The notes under the pieces: generated by a model
What the model was told of the DNA's origin: nothing
Database searches by the model: none
What the model saw: the letters and a program-made list of their open reading frames with translations, nothing else
Shown here: positions 22,766 through 33,437 of the stretch, piece by piece
How positions within the stretch are numbered: the stretch's first letter is position 1
How the letters are laid out: every line of letters starts with the position of its first letter
Made by a program: the position numbers and the translations under genes
Assembly (NCBI GenBank): GCA_037176845.1
Contig: JAYKXP010000106.1
Span: forward strand, 62,001-126,000
Direction of reading: 5' to 3'
Source of the DNA: Paramarasmius palmivorus
Lineage: Eukaryota > Basidiomycota > Agaricomycetes > Agaricales > Marasmiaceae
DNA length: 64,000 nt

Positions 22766-22915
22766 TTGAACGAGAACGAGATTTCCGATATGCTCCAAGC
22801 CACCGCTTCTTATAGGATTCGTTGACTCTTTCAAGCAGAAATCACGGTAAACGGACAATGTTGAATGAACAGTGGCGATGGTCTGGTGGTGGTGGTGGTT
22901 ACAATGAGAAAGCAG
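22766..22915. repeat. Conserved 5' flank of type I F-box genes, copy 2
   Basis: Matches 18044-18230 and 29405-29585 ('gatatgctccaagccaccgctt', 'gacaatgttgaatgaaca', 'gagaaagcaggtcgcg') but lacks the block around 'cgatatcaagc...gcctagggg'. 22916-23138 shows nothing else. Confidence 0.55.
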
Positions 22916-23138
22916 GTCGCGGCTAATTCAGCGCCAAGCGATGACAATTTGAACAAAGAATACAAAGAATTCCTTTCGATATACATCTCTAAACTATATA
23001 GTCTACGAATCTAAACTTCAAAAACAGTCGACAAGTAACACCTTATCCCATTCTTCTCGAGAGCGGTTAGCCTGTCTTTAACAGCTAGTAGCGAATGCTC
23101 TTCTGTACGTACACGCCCACACCCTGACGTCGTGCAAA

Positions 23139-24719
23139 TCAAGACCTCCTGAAGAGTAGAGATACCCATCCTACAACGGTATTAAGCCTCATCTCCTCCA
23201 CCATATCCAAGATAGAGCATATGTACGAGGCAGTGAAGTCTTGATGTTCATGTAGGCAAAGGGTTTTTAGCCTGGTGAGAGGCGTGTGAGATTGAGTTGA
23301 AGAAGGCGAGAGTAGGGTGAACAATTTGGGAACGTTGAACTCTTCATCTGCGTTCGAATCCGCCCTTTCCTCTTCATGACATGGATTCTCGAAAGACAGG
23401 AGAAGGTGTTCCAAGTATGGCGAGTGTTCAAAGATCTTCAATAGCGACGTGGATGTCCCGCTAATGTCGAAGGAGATATCATACATGTAAAGGTTTTCCA
23501 GGGAACAGGAAGAACGTTCGATCATGAGCTGCACGCATTGCGGCGCACGAGTGTACGTATACCACGTCCTTAGGGAAGGGAGAATCATCCCTGATAGGAT
23601 GAAATGATTGTCGTCATCTGTGACTCCACCAACGTCAAGGTGCCGGAGAGAAGGGAGCACTACAGGTTCCTTGACATCGGCCAAACCGAGTTCCCAATTG
23701 AGTAGTTCGCCTACTTCAAATGTCTCGAGCTGAGGACAATTTGCGAGAATGAAACGAAAATGCGAGTACGATTCCACATCACCGATAACCAGGGTCTTCA
23801 GTTGATTCCATGGAACACTGACAGGATGGAAACGCTCGTGTACCCAATGGGCGACGTCATCGACTTCGACATTCCGTAGGGCAGGTGCATGGCAGACTGC
23901 GTTCCAGAAGTGGTTGCCCTGTTCAGGAACAATGCCTGGCCTTCCATAGTAGTAAAGGAAGCGGAGGAGTGGAAATGCGGTTTCTTCTCGGATAGTATAC
24001 GAAAGAACCTCATTGGGTACAGAGTGAAGTTCGAGGACTTGGCTTTGAGGGAAATGGCTTATCAACGCACGAAGGAAGTGAAAACTGCGCATCCCGATGC
24101 ATTTGTGTAGTTTATGAAGGGCAGGATGAGGTATTATTAGGTCGTAGAAATCGCTGATAAAAATTGACAATGGATGAGCTGCGGCATTGTCGATGTAGGT
24201 TTGTAGAAGCGGAGTCAAATCCTTCGTCATCTTGTGTATCTCGAAATGAATGTTCGACCAAATGGATCGTTTCATGATAGTAACACTTCGCCAATAATAC
24301 GAGACCTGCGAAAGAACCAAGGCGGTGGTATTGACGTCGTATTTGCTGATATCCAACGAACAATCCGACAGCTCGAAAATTTTGGACAAAATCTCCATTG
24401 GAAGTCTTCGTATTGGAGCGAGCCAGCTACGACGCTCCTCAACCCTCCGTTTCAGCATTCTCCTTTCAACTTCTAACCTCTCCAGTGCTTGACGAACGTG
24501 CTGGATCTCCTCGCCATAACTCTGTAACTCCCGTTCTTCTTCCTGCAAAATGACCGTTGCTCGGGCGATATTCGCGCTAGAAGGTGTGTGGTTCGATCTG
24601 AGAGTGGCCAAAGGTACGGATGGGAAGGAACATGTGGGGAGGATATTGGTTTTACAGGAGGGGCAAAACAGAACGCTAGCCTGGTTGTTTTGAACGGGGT
24701 TGTCGGAACCACTGAGCAT
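23139..24719 (-). CDS. Type II F-box protein (CxxC knuckle, coiled coil, F-box, LRR-like)
   Basis: A single open frame of 526 residues from the ATG at 24719 (MLSGSDNPVQNN). A CxxC pair near the N-terminus (LFCPSCKTNILPTC, about residues 19-30) may bind zinc. Residues of about 55-100 form a coiled coil (ILQEEERELQSYGEEIQHVR, LERLEVERRMLKRRVEERRS), which runs straight into the F-box SWLAPIRRLPMEILSKIFEL and VSYYWRSVTIMKRSIWSNIH. LRR-like strands fill the rest (CPQLETFEVGE, LPSLRHLDVGGVTDDDNHF, LTRLKTLCLHEHQ, ICSILDMVEEM). The start agrees with the paralogue at 31520. It lies divergently next to GNQYN copy C, with about 590 bp between their starts (24720-25309, shared promoter region). Predicted SCF adaptor. 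Confidence 0.84.
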   Translation of the reverse strand: MLSGSDNPVQNNQASVLFCPSCKTNILPTCSFPSVPLATLRSNHTPSSANIARATVILQEEERELQSYGEEIQHVRQALERLEVERRMLKRRVEERRSWLAPIRRLPMEILSKIFELSDCSLDISKYDVNTTALVLSQVSYYWRSVTIMKRSIWSNIHFEIHKMTKDLTPLLQTYIDNAAAHPLSIFISDFYDLIIPHPALHKLHKCIGMRSFHFLRALISHFPQSQVLELHSVPNEVLSYTIREETAFPLLRFLYYYGRPGIVPEQGNHFWNAVCHAPALRNVEVDDVAHWVHERFHPVSVPWNQLKTLVIGDVESYSHFRFILANCPQLETFEVGELLNWELGLADVKEPVVLPSLRHLDVGGVTDDDNHFILSGMILPSLRTWYTYTRAPQCVQLMIERSSCSLENLYMYDISFDISGTSTSLLKIFEHSPYLEHLLLSFENPCHEEERADSNADEEFNVPKLFTLLSPSSTQSHTPLTRLKTLCLHEHQDFTASYICSILDMVEEMRLNTVVGWVSLLFRRS

Positions 24720-25309
24720 GATATGGGGACCTGTTGGAACATTGAGCGTTCGGTAGTGCACAGAGACACAAGAGCCATGCCTTGTATGTGGACTTGAGAG
24801 ATACCAGTGATTGTCGTGGTTGATCAAGTGGTGGTTGCTGTCAGAGCGGCGACGCGACTGAAGCTTGAAGCTTGAAGCGCCGGATCTGTGCACATGGACA
24901 ACCACAGATTTTTGTACTTCCTAGTCAGCATGTTCAAGCTATGTGCACCTCTTCAAGACCCAATCAGTCTAGTTCGCAATCACCTTCAGGTCTCAATAAG
25001 TCGGATTTCAAGCACCAGAAACACCTCGGAAAGCTAAAGGACTCGCACCTTGGACCTCTGTAATAGGCCTGGCTCAACGAAGCTGTTCCATCTTTATCAC
25101 TCTGTATAGAGTAACATCAAGTACCACAAGACACTACATTCGATACTTGTTTTGCCTCCACTCGCTGGGAATCGCCGGAAACGTTCCACCCATCCATCAA
25201 ACCTTGTATTACACTGCTATATACGCCGCATGCGTCATGCTCCCTGTACTCCTCACAACCATCAGAATCGAACCCATCGAAACCAAGAGCTTCTAGTCAT
25301 TTCTCACCG

Positions 25310-27199
25310 ATGAGCTTCCAGGATTGTAGTCAGGTCGTCGTCCGTGGTGACGCTACCAACACAGTGAACGGGAATCAGTACAATGCAAGCGTCATACACA
25401 TCGAACAGACTATGAGAGAACGTACGGAATATGACGAGGCGAGTGCAGATATCTCACGGATAGATTGCAAAGACTCATCAGACACGAAATACACAGTACA
25501 AGCGCTTGAGACGCGGGGACATCTACCTCCTCAACGAAATTCATCGTCGTGATATCTTGGCATGCGGATGCCCTAGGGAGAACTGCGGATGTGATACACG
25601 ACATGGATCTCGGAAAACTATATACAGCGTCGAGTTGGTTGGCCACAAGTCCAAGTTTACTGCTGTAGAGTATGGAGGCGAAGAGGCATGGAGTGTCTGG
25701 GAAGAAGATTTCCGTCATTTTTCACAACACAGGTCAGCTTTCGCCCTTTCCTCTGCAAAAAGTTCACTGATGGCTGGATAGGACGTCACAGGCATGGCAG
25801 CTCTATGGTCTAAACCGCTCTGATGTCCCCTTCTTGATCTTTCACGACGGTAAATGACCTCTCTTATTTTTTATCAATGCCAAGTTCTGATGAAGCTCAT
25901 ACTCCAGAGCTGGTTCCGCTCGGCAATTTCTACAAACACTCCTTTTGGGGAGATCTTTTCGTTTATTGGTTAAGGGTGCGCCTCAAACCTATCATTTCCT
26001 AGTCCTTCGAAGCTAATGTGTGTCCAGAAACAATTAGGATGCCGGTTTTCAGAGATATGGCTGAACACAAGGGGAATTCTTTGCAAGGGACTCGCAGGCC
26101 CTGATCTCCAAATTGAATCGGCAGGCAAAGTTGATGGTCTTCTTGTTCCTTCCTCGGCAGATATGCTCGAAGATGATGTCTCTTTTCGGTTCTTCCGACA
26201 GCTTGCTTCGTCCGAGTTGGACCGAAGCATACTGGAATGTGTCCAGTTGCAATACACCCTGGATGTATATCTCGACGATCTCCTACCCGTACCTACCGAT
26301 CAACATGATTATGACTATGCCTGGCAGAAGGAATACTACTACCTCAAAGGCCTTTGTCAGAATCCGCCGTGCCAGCACTTAGTGGACATCATCCGCGGGC
26401 TTCGATTTGATACTGTCTATTCTCCTTCGGTAGGGGCCGTTGCACGTTGACCACTGGACGGTGGAACGCTGTGGGAAGTGCTGCAGTGGCTGATGAAAGG
26501 GTTGGCGGATACGACAGAAGTAAGGAATGGCATGGTTCGGTGAGTGAGAGTCCCAGTCATATTTTGTACGTAGTTCCTGATCGTCGTAGGTTCAAGCTGA
26601 CAGATCCCGAAGGATTTAACGTTAGATTTGGTTTTCGATGGGTGGAGTTCAGGGACAGCTGGCTGTCTCAAAGTTCGAGGGTCATCGGCATGAATATGAC
26701 GAAGGGAACCGAAGAACAGTATGGTATGTGCTCCACTCCAACCATGTTCACGACTTATCTTTCTAGAATAGTCATCTTTGACCCGCCTCACCTCACTCTG
26801 GAATCAAAATCGCGCAAACGCTCTATCCAACGTGAAGATCGCCCATCGATATACCTTTTCGTCTATCCTCTCCCCATATCTATATCTGAACTCATAGCAT
26901 GGGAGAAAGGTCACCAACGAACTCACTTTTGGTCTTTTGACGAGAACGGCGAATCTGAGATGTCAGAGGAAGAACGTAGGCGATGGGGCATTCCGGAACT
27001 CGAACTTGGTATAGGGAGGACAGGTCTCATCTCAGGGCCACCCCATGTCCACACAGCTCTCCGTAACTGGCAAATCGCCCGTGGCTTTGACCCATTTACC
27101 GCCGATTATGCTTACAGCCTAGGGTGTCCAAAGTTTGACATTATCAACAATGATATCCAAAGATGTGGAAGTCGATTGGAAGACATTCACGGTCAGTAA
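25310..27199 (+). pseudogene. GNQYN-family copy C, near-complete but with an in-frame TGA
   Basis: Starts MSFQDCSQVVVRGDATNTVN with GNQYNASV following, as in the intact 58.3 kb copy. Introns fall at matching places; the first has a GC donor (gag|gcgagt). Blocks in order: RRGDIYLLNEIHRRDIL, FTAVEYGGEEAWSVWEEDF, WQLYGLNRSDVPFLIFHD, ELVPLGNFYKHSFWGDLFVY, SEIWLNTRGILCKGLAGPD, ADMLEDDVSFRFFRQLA, LRFDTVYSPSVGAVAR then TGA (26448-26450), PLDGGTLWEVLQW, FKLTDPEGF, SWLSQSSRVIG, PSIYLFVYPLPISISELIAW, THFWSFDENGESEMSEEE and RGFDPFTADYAYSLG. Copies A and B have TGG (Trp) at the TGA position. The final two exons of the family are missing; 27200-27627 holds degraded 3' sequence shared with 16.2-16.4 kb. 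Probably a young pseudogene. Confidence 0.72.
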
Positions 27200-27627
27200 G
27201 ATAATCTTCTCGCATGTGTTCATGCATTTACTGTCCATAAGTCTCCGAAAACCCGCCTCTATTGTCCAATCGCACTGAGCAAGCTCCTGCAAAACAGCAT
27301 GCCACGCCAGTTCAAGGTCAGCGATTCGCTGGATAGAGGCTCCTACATTGATCACTGGATTCCCAGATTCACTCAAAGAAGAGCCGAATGCTAGCTCATG
27401 GTGGTCCTGGGAAGCTGGGACTAACTCGGGAATCAGCGCGTTCATGTGCTAATGCTCGACGAGGTCTATCCCCAGCTTCTGCGACCTATGTATTGTGTTT
27501 TAGTTGACCTTCAGAATAAATGTATATGGACGATGGGAATCTATTCAATGGTTCAATACATGATAACGGGTGGATATACAGACACGGTCTCAGCGAACAC
27601 TACTTTGTCCGTGTATCAAGCCAGCTT

Positions 27628-29252
27628 CTACTTGAGTACGATATTCACTTCGTTAACAACCCTTTGTAGATCGTAAACCTCATCGCAGCTCCCCCGTTCG
27701 TGTATGACCAATTTCTCCAGCTTTCTACCCTGCCCTGCCCTCGCTTCCAGCTTGTCATAGAGATTGTCCACCAGTATATCGGAAAAATAAGGGTATATAA
27801 GGACCAGTTCCTCGAGCGCCGGCAGTGGCATGGACTCAGCGTTTCCATGCTGCCGGAGCACGTCAGGCAGATACTCAGCACAACGCGAGCCATACAGAAT
27901 CAAACGTCGAAGAGACTCTGATTGCATGTGGGACCTCAACGCCTGCTGCAATAGGTTGGTCCGGTGTGCTGGACGAGGGAACCTGCCAATACGCATAGTC
28001 TCCAGAGCTGGGAGGTGTAATGCACTTAAAGCATCGAAGGCCGTCTCGAAGACGTCCTCAAAGAAGTATCTATTCTCGTATCGACGTAAGTCCTTTTCAG
28101 ACCAATCAACCTTGACCGAGAAGTCTGGGAGATGCAGCGCGGCATGTTCATTGTTGCTGGTGAAGAAATCGAGTGGCAGAGAGGTATGCCACGCCCTCAA
28201 AGTGAACGAGGTACCTCCGGAGGCGTCAGCCCCGGCTGTGAAGGACCTCACAGCCCTCTGGTATCCGGGACAAAATTCCGGTGAGAGGATTTGGGTAATA
28301 TCAGCCCAAAAGGTGTCCAGTTCGTCAATATCTGTACGGGCTGGGAGACCTGTGTCACGGATGATGATCTGCACAACAGCTGTCCCCGGAAACGAGATAT
28401 AATCGAATAATCTGGAACTTTCCAGGTAAGAGTTCTTGATGTCGAGCCTGCGCAGCATTGGGAGGTTGACAACTGATGTGTTGGTGTTAGCCTGAGTACT
28501 AGAATACACCTCGTTGAGGGAGAGGCATTCGAGCGCTGGCATGAACCCCAGTGCTTCGTATAATCTCGCTTCAAAGGATGTAGCGCCATAGGTTCCCATT
28601 AAGTGAAAGGATGTGAGATTGTAGAGAAGCGGGGAATCATATGCCAATCCGCAATTATCAAGGACTAGTTTCGTGAGAAGAGGTGCGCCGCCACCGAGGA
28701 ATTCGATGGGTACTTTGCAGCCGTTGCCGACGATATGTAGCGAGCGGAGTGCAGAAGCTGGTTGGATGCACCGTTCTGCGAGTGATTGCAATGCGTCTGA
28801 GGAGATCTCGAGTTTGATGGTCTCGAGACGGGAAGAATGAGACAGTGTTTCCGATAACACTTGCATTCGGGAACGTTCATAGTCTGTGAGAGAGCTTCGA
28901 CACCATCTGGGAAGAAAAATGGACTTGGAAAATCGAATGTGCAGAGGTGCTTTTCCCGAGCGCTTCAACATCTCTCTTGCGAGTTCTGGACAGCGAAAAT
29001 CGGGGGCAACCCATAAAGAATGTAAACCAATCGCAATGTCACGCCAGCGTCGGCAAACATGAGTGAGGACAAGGCGAAAATTGTCTTTTACTTGTTGAGG
29101 GATGAAATGCTTGAAAATTTCGCAAAGAAGTTCATTGGGAAAGTACGATATGGGATGGCTTGTATTCAGCACGTTTCCATCTTCTCGATGATGTGTATCA
29201 GTGTACAGAGAAAGCAAGGAAGTAATGGGAACATACCAGGTACCACAGACAT
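27628..29252 (-). CDS. Type I F-box protein (intact reference copy)
   Basis: Exon 1 (29252-29237, MSVVP) and exon 2 (29183-27628) give 523 residues with no interruption. F-box: FPNELLCEIFKHFIPQQVKD... LTHVCRRWRDIAIGLHSLW. LRR-like strands: SALRSLHIVGNGCK, APLLTKLVLDNCGLAYDSPL, LYNLTSFHLMGTYG, LPMLRRLDIKNSYL, LPALEELVLIYPYFSDI. It keeps the segment after LILYGSRCAEY (about 55 residues) that the 16.5 and 21.0 kb copies have lost, so I take it as closest to the ancestral form. It converges with GNQYN copy C, repeating the arrangement seen at 9-13 kb and 19-23 kb. Confidence 0.85.
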
Positions 29253-29404
29253 CCTCGCAGTCCCTCACAGGCAAAAACATTCGCTCCGGTATCAAAAAAA
29301 GTGACCACGGCTACAGGATAGCAATCAGCTAAAGCCTAAAATGTCCAGTTGTACGACGAACATACCTATTGCCGATTGGAAAACTGAGAGTATAAGTCGA
29401 GTTC

Positions 29405-29585
29405 GGTTTAGATGAGAGCAAAATTTCTGATATGCTCGAAGTCACCGCTTCAAAGAGGATTCGTTGACTGTTTCGATATCAAGCGGGCTGTCGATATCGA
29501 GTCAGCCTAGGGGAGGCTAACTGTTTCGAGCAGAAAAAAATGGACAATGTTGAACGAACAGTGATGTGGTTGAGAAAGCACGCCA
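29405..29585. repeat. Conserved 5' flank of type I F-box genes, copy 3
   Basis: Aligns with 18044-18230 over its whole length, including 'gactgtttcgatatcaagcg', 'tatcgagtcagcctagggga', 'aatggacaatgttgaacga' and 'ggttgagaaagca'. 29586-29765 holds nothing I recognise. Confidence 0.6.
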
Positions 29586-29765
29586 AGAAAACGTGGTCAG
29601 AGATGCAGTGAACACTTGACAGTCGATCGTGCTTCCGCGACATCACCAACGGGACCTCGGCAGTACCTACTGTATCAAGTATCACCGATAGCAAGGAGCG
29701 ACCGGAACCCTAGGTTTTGAACATTTGAACATTTGAAAACCATGCTACCGCATAATTACATAGAA

Positions 29766-31520
29766 TCACAGTTCAAAATCGAACACTATATTACATTTCG
29801 TTCCATTCCTCTCGAGAGTGGCTACCCTTTCTTCTACAACTGGAGGAAGACGTTCTTCGGGGCACTGCCAACAGCTAATCTTCGTGCATATGAAGACGTT
29901 CTTGAGAGCAGAGACGTCTGGTCGCTTTGCGGCATTGAGTCTTGGCCCCGTCCTCTCCTCTACAGTGTCTAATATTGCGTCTAGGCACGAGACGTCGAAG
30001 GCAGAATGCTCATGTAGTTGAAGGTCATTCAACCTAGGGAGAAGTGTTCGGGAACGGCTGGGGGACAATGAAAGGAGAGAGAAAAGTCTGGGCGTGAATG
30101 GATCGTTGACTGCGTTCGAATTTTCCGTGGTCGATTCGTTACGAGGCCTCATAAATACGAGGAGGTATTCTAAGCACGGTAAGAGCTCAAGAACTTTGAG
30201 CAGCAATGTGAATGAAGTCTGTGTCAGTGTCGAGGAAATAGGATAAAGATGAAGCTCAGTGAGGGCGCATGAAGAGCGCTGGACCAACGAAACGAGGCTC
30301 TGCAGGTCTTGACGAACCGATACCTCGCCGTATGGTCCATCAGTTCCCGTGTGCAGTGTTTTGAGAGAAGGGAGTATGAGAGAGGCAAGAGCACTGTAGT
30401 AGTCATCTGACGTGACGCCACCAATGTCGAGCTTCCGAAGAGATGGAAGCTCCACAGGTTCGATGGTGTCACCCCAGCTGAAGCCTTCTGGTCCCCTACT
30501 GAACGAGGCCTCTGAGACCTCGAGTGTTTCAAGCTGAGGGCAATGAGTAATGATGAACCGAAAGTCGGTATATCTCTCTAGAGCGTGTATGTAAAGAGAC
30601 CTAAGTTGGCCCCATGGAACACGGTTACCCCCAGCGCCCATCCAATACGTAACCTTGTCGACCTGGATATGACGAAGAACAGGTGCGGTGCAGATCGCGT
30701 TCCAGAAGTAGGTGTCATGGGGAGTGATATCCTCGCCTCCGGAGATGCAGGAGAAAGAGCGGAGAATCGGAAATGACGTTGATTCTTGAACGGTATACGA
30801 AAGAAAATCTGAGGATATGTAACGCATCTCGATCGTCTTGCTTCGAGAGAAATGTCCGACCAACATCTGAAGAAAGCGAAAACCGTGCATCCCAATGAGC
30901 TCTTGTAGTTGCGCGATGGTGAGAGCGGTGGTCACCACTTCATTCACATTATCAATGAAGATAGACAAGGGATGGGTTGCAGCATTTTCGATGTGCATTT
31001 GGAGAAGCGGAGTCACATCGCTGGTCATCTTGCGAAGTGTGAGATGGATGCTCGACCAGATGGATTGCAGCTCAAAGGCAACATTTCGCCAATGAGAGGA
31101 AACCTGAGAAATGACCAGGGCTACGGCTTCAACATGGTTGTGGTGAATTGCGAAGGCATAATTCCGGAAATTGGCAACCTCGACGAAAATCTTGCCTAAA
31201 ATCTCCACAGGTAATCTTCGTATCGGTGCCAGCCAGCTACGACGTTCCTCCATCTTTTGATTCAGCATCTCCTTTTCAACCTCCAACCTCTCCATGACTC
31301 GACGAACGCGCTGAATCTCCTCGTCATAACTCTGCATCTCCCGTTCTTCCTGCAGAACGGCCATAGTTCGCGCAATATCTATGTCGGATGGCGTGTGATT
31401 CATTCTGAGAGTGGTCAAAGCGACGGATGGGAAGGAACATGTTGGCAGGATGTTGATTTTACAGGAGGTGCAAAGCAGAATGGTAGGGTCGTTTTGTATT
31501 GAATTGTCGGAACCGGGCAT
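29766..31520 (-). CDS. Type II F-box protein
   Basis: One uninterrupted frame of 584 residues from the ATG at 31520 (MPGSDNSIQND). CxxC knuckle at residues 17-20 (LLCTSCKINILPTC), a coiled coil at about 50-100 (MAVLQEEREMQSYDEEIQRV, MERLEVEKEMLNQKMEERRS), F-box SWLAPIRRLPVEILGKIFVE with VSSHWRNVAFELQSIWSSIH, and LRR-like strands (CPQLETLEVSEASF, LPSLRKLDIGGVTSDDYY, LPRLNDLQLHEHSA, LDAILDTVEERTG). The C-terminal sequence ends KCNIVFDFEL, a tail type seen also in the 31.8 and 33.7 kb copies (KCKIAWMRGYDQ, DCSIRWTLAEW). Closest relative in the window is the 23.1 kb gene. Confidence 0.86.
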   Translation of the reverse strand: MPGSDNSIQNDPTILLCTSCKINILPTCSFPSVALTTLRMNHTPSDIDIARTMAVLQEEREMQSYDEEIQRVRRVMERLEVEKEMLNQKMEERRSWLAPIRRLPVEILGKIFVEVANFRNYAFAIHHNHVEAVALVISQVSSHWRNVAFELQSIWSSIHLTLRKMTSDVTPLLQMHIENAATHPLSIFIDNVNEVVTTALTIAQLQELIGMHGFRFLQMLVGHFSRSKTIEMRYISSDFLSYTVQESTSFPILRSFSCISGGEDITPHDTYFWNAICTAPVLRHIQVDKVTYWMGAGGNRVPWGQLRSLYIHALERYTDFRFIITHCPQLETLEVSEASFSRGPEGFSWGDTIEPVELPSLRKLDIGGVTSDDYYSALASLILPSLKTLHTGTDGPYGEVSVRQDLQSLVSLVQRSSCALTELHLYPISSTLTQTSFTLLLKVLELLPCLEYLLVFMRPRNESTTENSNAVNDPFTPRLFSLLSLSPSRSRTLLPRLNDLQLHEHSAFDVSCLDAILDTVEERTGPRLNAAKRPDVSALKNVFICTKISCWQCPEERLPPVVEERVATLERNGTKCNIVFDFEL

Positions 31521-31811
31521 GATTTGGTGATCTGCTAAAACGGTTAGCATTCAATAAGGTATAGAAGCACGAGAGAGTATTACCTTGAATGAGACTATCA
31601 GGCTCGGTGACCTTGAGAGGTGCTGGTGAGAGTAGTGGTCAGAGCCGCAGCGACGCGACGCGTCACCGGATCAATCACCAGCTTGCTCCAGATCACTTCA
31701 TAACACACAATATATAGTTATACAGATTACAGTGACGGTTTGTACTGAATTTAATGATAAAGATAGGGTATTTCTAGGAACATGTGCATACTACAAAGTA
31801 CTATAGTATTC

Positions 31812-33437
31812 CTATTGGTCGTATCCACGCATCCACGCAATTTTGCATTTAATGCCATTCAGTGCAAGACGACCTTCACTAGCCTCCCAAGCTTTGACAG
31901 CTTCTGCATTATACGGTCCTCCAAATGTGATATTGAGATCCCACGGATGAATGCTAGGCTCCCTCGAGGAGGCCAACCGACGAGTAAATATCGATTCCAT
32001 CATGTCCAGGAGAGCTACGACAACGTGCTCGTCAACAGAAGAATGACGTTCAATTATCTTCGTCCGAACTAAATTAGGAACCAGCATTCCTTTGGGGGAA
32101 GAATAGGATGCCCGAATCGCATCGAGGAGCTGGTAAGAGATAGTTTGGCCTTCTCCCGATGCGGCCCAGACCTCCACCTCAAGCCGCGAAAGATTGGGAC
32201 ATAGCTCAAGGAAGTCTACCAGATCTTCGCCTGAGGCATGAATCCAGCTCAAATTGAGGTATAGCTCGGTAATCTTGCACCCTGAGCGCTGGATTAGTCC
32301 GTGGATAGGAAGAAGCGTGTCTTCATCGTTCTCAGCGAGCTCCGTCACTCTGAGCGAAGTCAACGCCGGTAAGGTAAGGTGTTGAAAGAGTGCGTGGATG
32401 TCGTCGTCGGTATGGGCAGAAGCGGAGAAGTGGTTTAAAGAACCGAGTTGAACATGGTCCCAAAGATCCCACTCTTCATCGTGCAGCGAGAAGGTGGGAT
32501 TGCAAACCTCCAGGGACTGGAGACTGGCGCAAATCTTCAGCGTTGCGAGCAGCTGACGGCAATTACAGGTATCCGTAATCGCCAAAGCGGTCAATCGGCT
32601 ATAGGGAAGAAAGTTACGGCCCAGAAGGCGATCGGTGCTAACACTGGTGAGCTGGTGCGCTCTCCTAAGGATGGACCAAACAGCGCCCTCAGCGGGGATT
32701 AAGTTCTTGGAGTTTCGGAAGAATTTAAGGGAAGAGAGGTTGCTGGATGCAGGCAGGAATGCGAAGACGTCCGCTTCGTGGAGTGTGAGTCTCTCGATCC
32801 GTGAACAGTGATCAGAAAGGAGGTCGATAACCATGAGCCCGTATGCAAGCAGATTTTGCCTGAGGATGAAATCATCTGCGGGGAATCTGCCAGAAAATTT
32901 AAGGTCCAATGGATAATCCTTCGAATGGGTGAGGTAGTGTTCCAACAATGGCCGAACGCTATGAGTAGGCGAAACAGTTATTTTGATCGATGACCAGAGC
33001 CGTGGGGATGCGTTGACGATTCGTCTCCAATGGTGAGAGACGTGCGCGAGTGTCAGAGTCGGAGTCATGGAGTGATCATCGGGGGAGCTGTGAGGGGATT
33101 GTTCTGGCTCTTCGGAGAGGCAGACCATGGCAAAAATTTCCTCCAAAATCTCGGTAGGCAATCTACGAACTCCAGAGAGCCAGCTACGGCGGCGCTTTAT
33201 CCTTCCCTCGAGAACACGTCGATGCGCCTGCAACTCCTCAACTACTTTGAGCAACCGGGTTATTTCCTGGTTACATCTGTATAGCTCGTGTGTTTCGGCT
33301 TCCATGAATGAGAGAGTCTGGAGTTTCTCTTGTTCGTGGGGATCTTGGTTTGCACGTAACACGTCGTCGGAAATCAGGGGAAAATGCGCCTCTAAAATGA
33401 ATTCGTTTTGACATTTGTTGCATAACAGAGTCTGCAT
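31812..33437 (-). CDS. Type II F-box protein
   Basis: One open frame of 541 residues starting MQTLLCNKCQNEFILEAHFP (C6xxC9 knuckle). Coiled coil at about 35-80 (LYRCNQEITRLLKVVEELQA), F-box SWLSGVRRLPTEILEEIFAM and LAHVSHHWRRIVNASPRLWS, then LRR-like strands (CASLQSLEVCNPTF, LPALTSLRVTELAEND, CPNLSRLEVEVWAASG). It is more diverged from 29.8 kb than 29.8 is from 23.1. Same strand as its neighbours. Predicted SCF subunit; substrate unknown. Confidence 0.85.
   Translation of the reverse strand: MQTLLCNKCQNEFILEAHFPLISDDVLRANQDPHEQEKLQTLSFMEAETHELYRCNQEITRLLKVVEELQAHRRVLEGRIKRRRSWLSGVRRLPTEILEEIFAMVCLSEEPEQSPHSSPDDHSMTPTLTLAHVSHHWRRIVNASPRLWSSIKITVSPTHSVRPLLEHYLTHSKDYPLDLKFSGRFPADDFILRQNLLAYGLMVIDLLSDHCSRIERLTLHEADVFAFLPASSNLSSLKFFRNSKNLIPAEGAVWSILRRAHQLTSVSTDRLLGRNFLPYSRLTALAITDTCNCRQLLATLKICASLQSLEVCNPTFSLHDEEWDLWDHVQLGSLNHFSASAHTDDDIHALFQHLTLPALTSLRVTELAENDEDTLLPIHGLIQRSGCKITELYLNLSWIHASGEDLVDFLELCPNLSRLEVEVWAASGEGQTISYQLLDAIRASYSSPKGMLVPNLVRTKIIERHSSVDEHVVVALLDMMESIFTRRLASSREPSIHPWDLNITFGGPYNAEAVKAWEASEGRLALNGIKCKIAWMRGYDQ

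Noticed and set aside
23340..23375. tRNA B-box-like 'gttcgaatcc'
   Set aside because: It lies inside an F-box coding frame and no acceptor stem or A-box can be folded around it. A similar string at about 55200 also lacks a cloverleaf.
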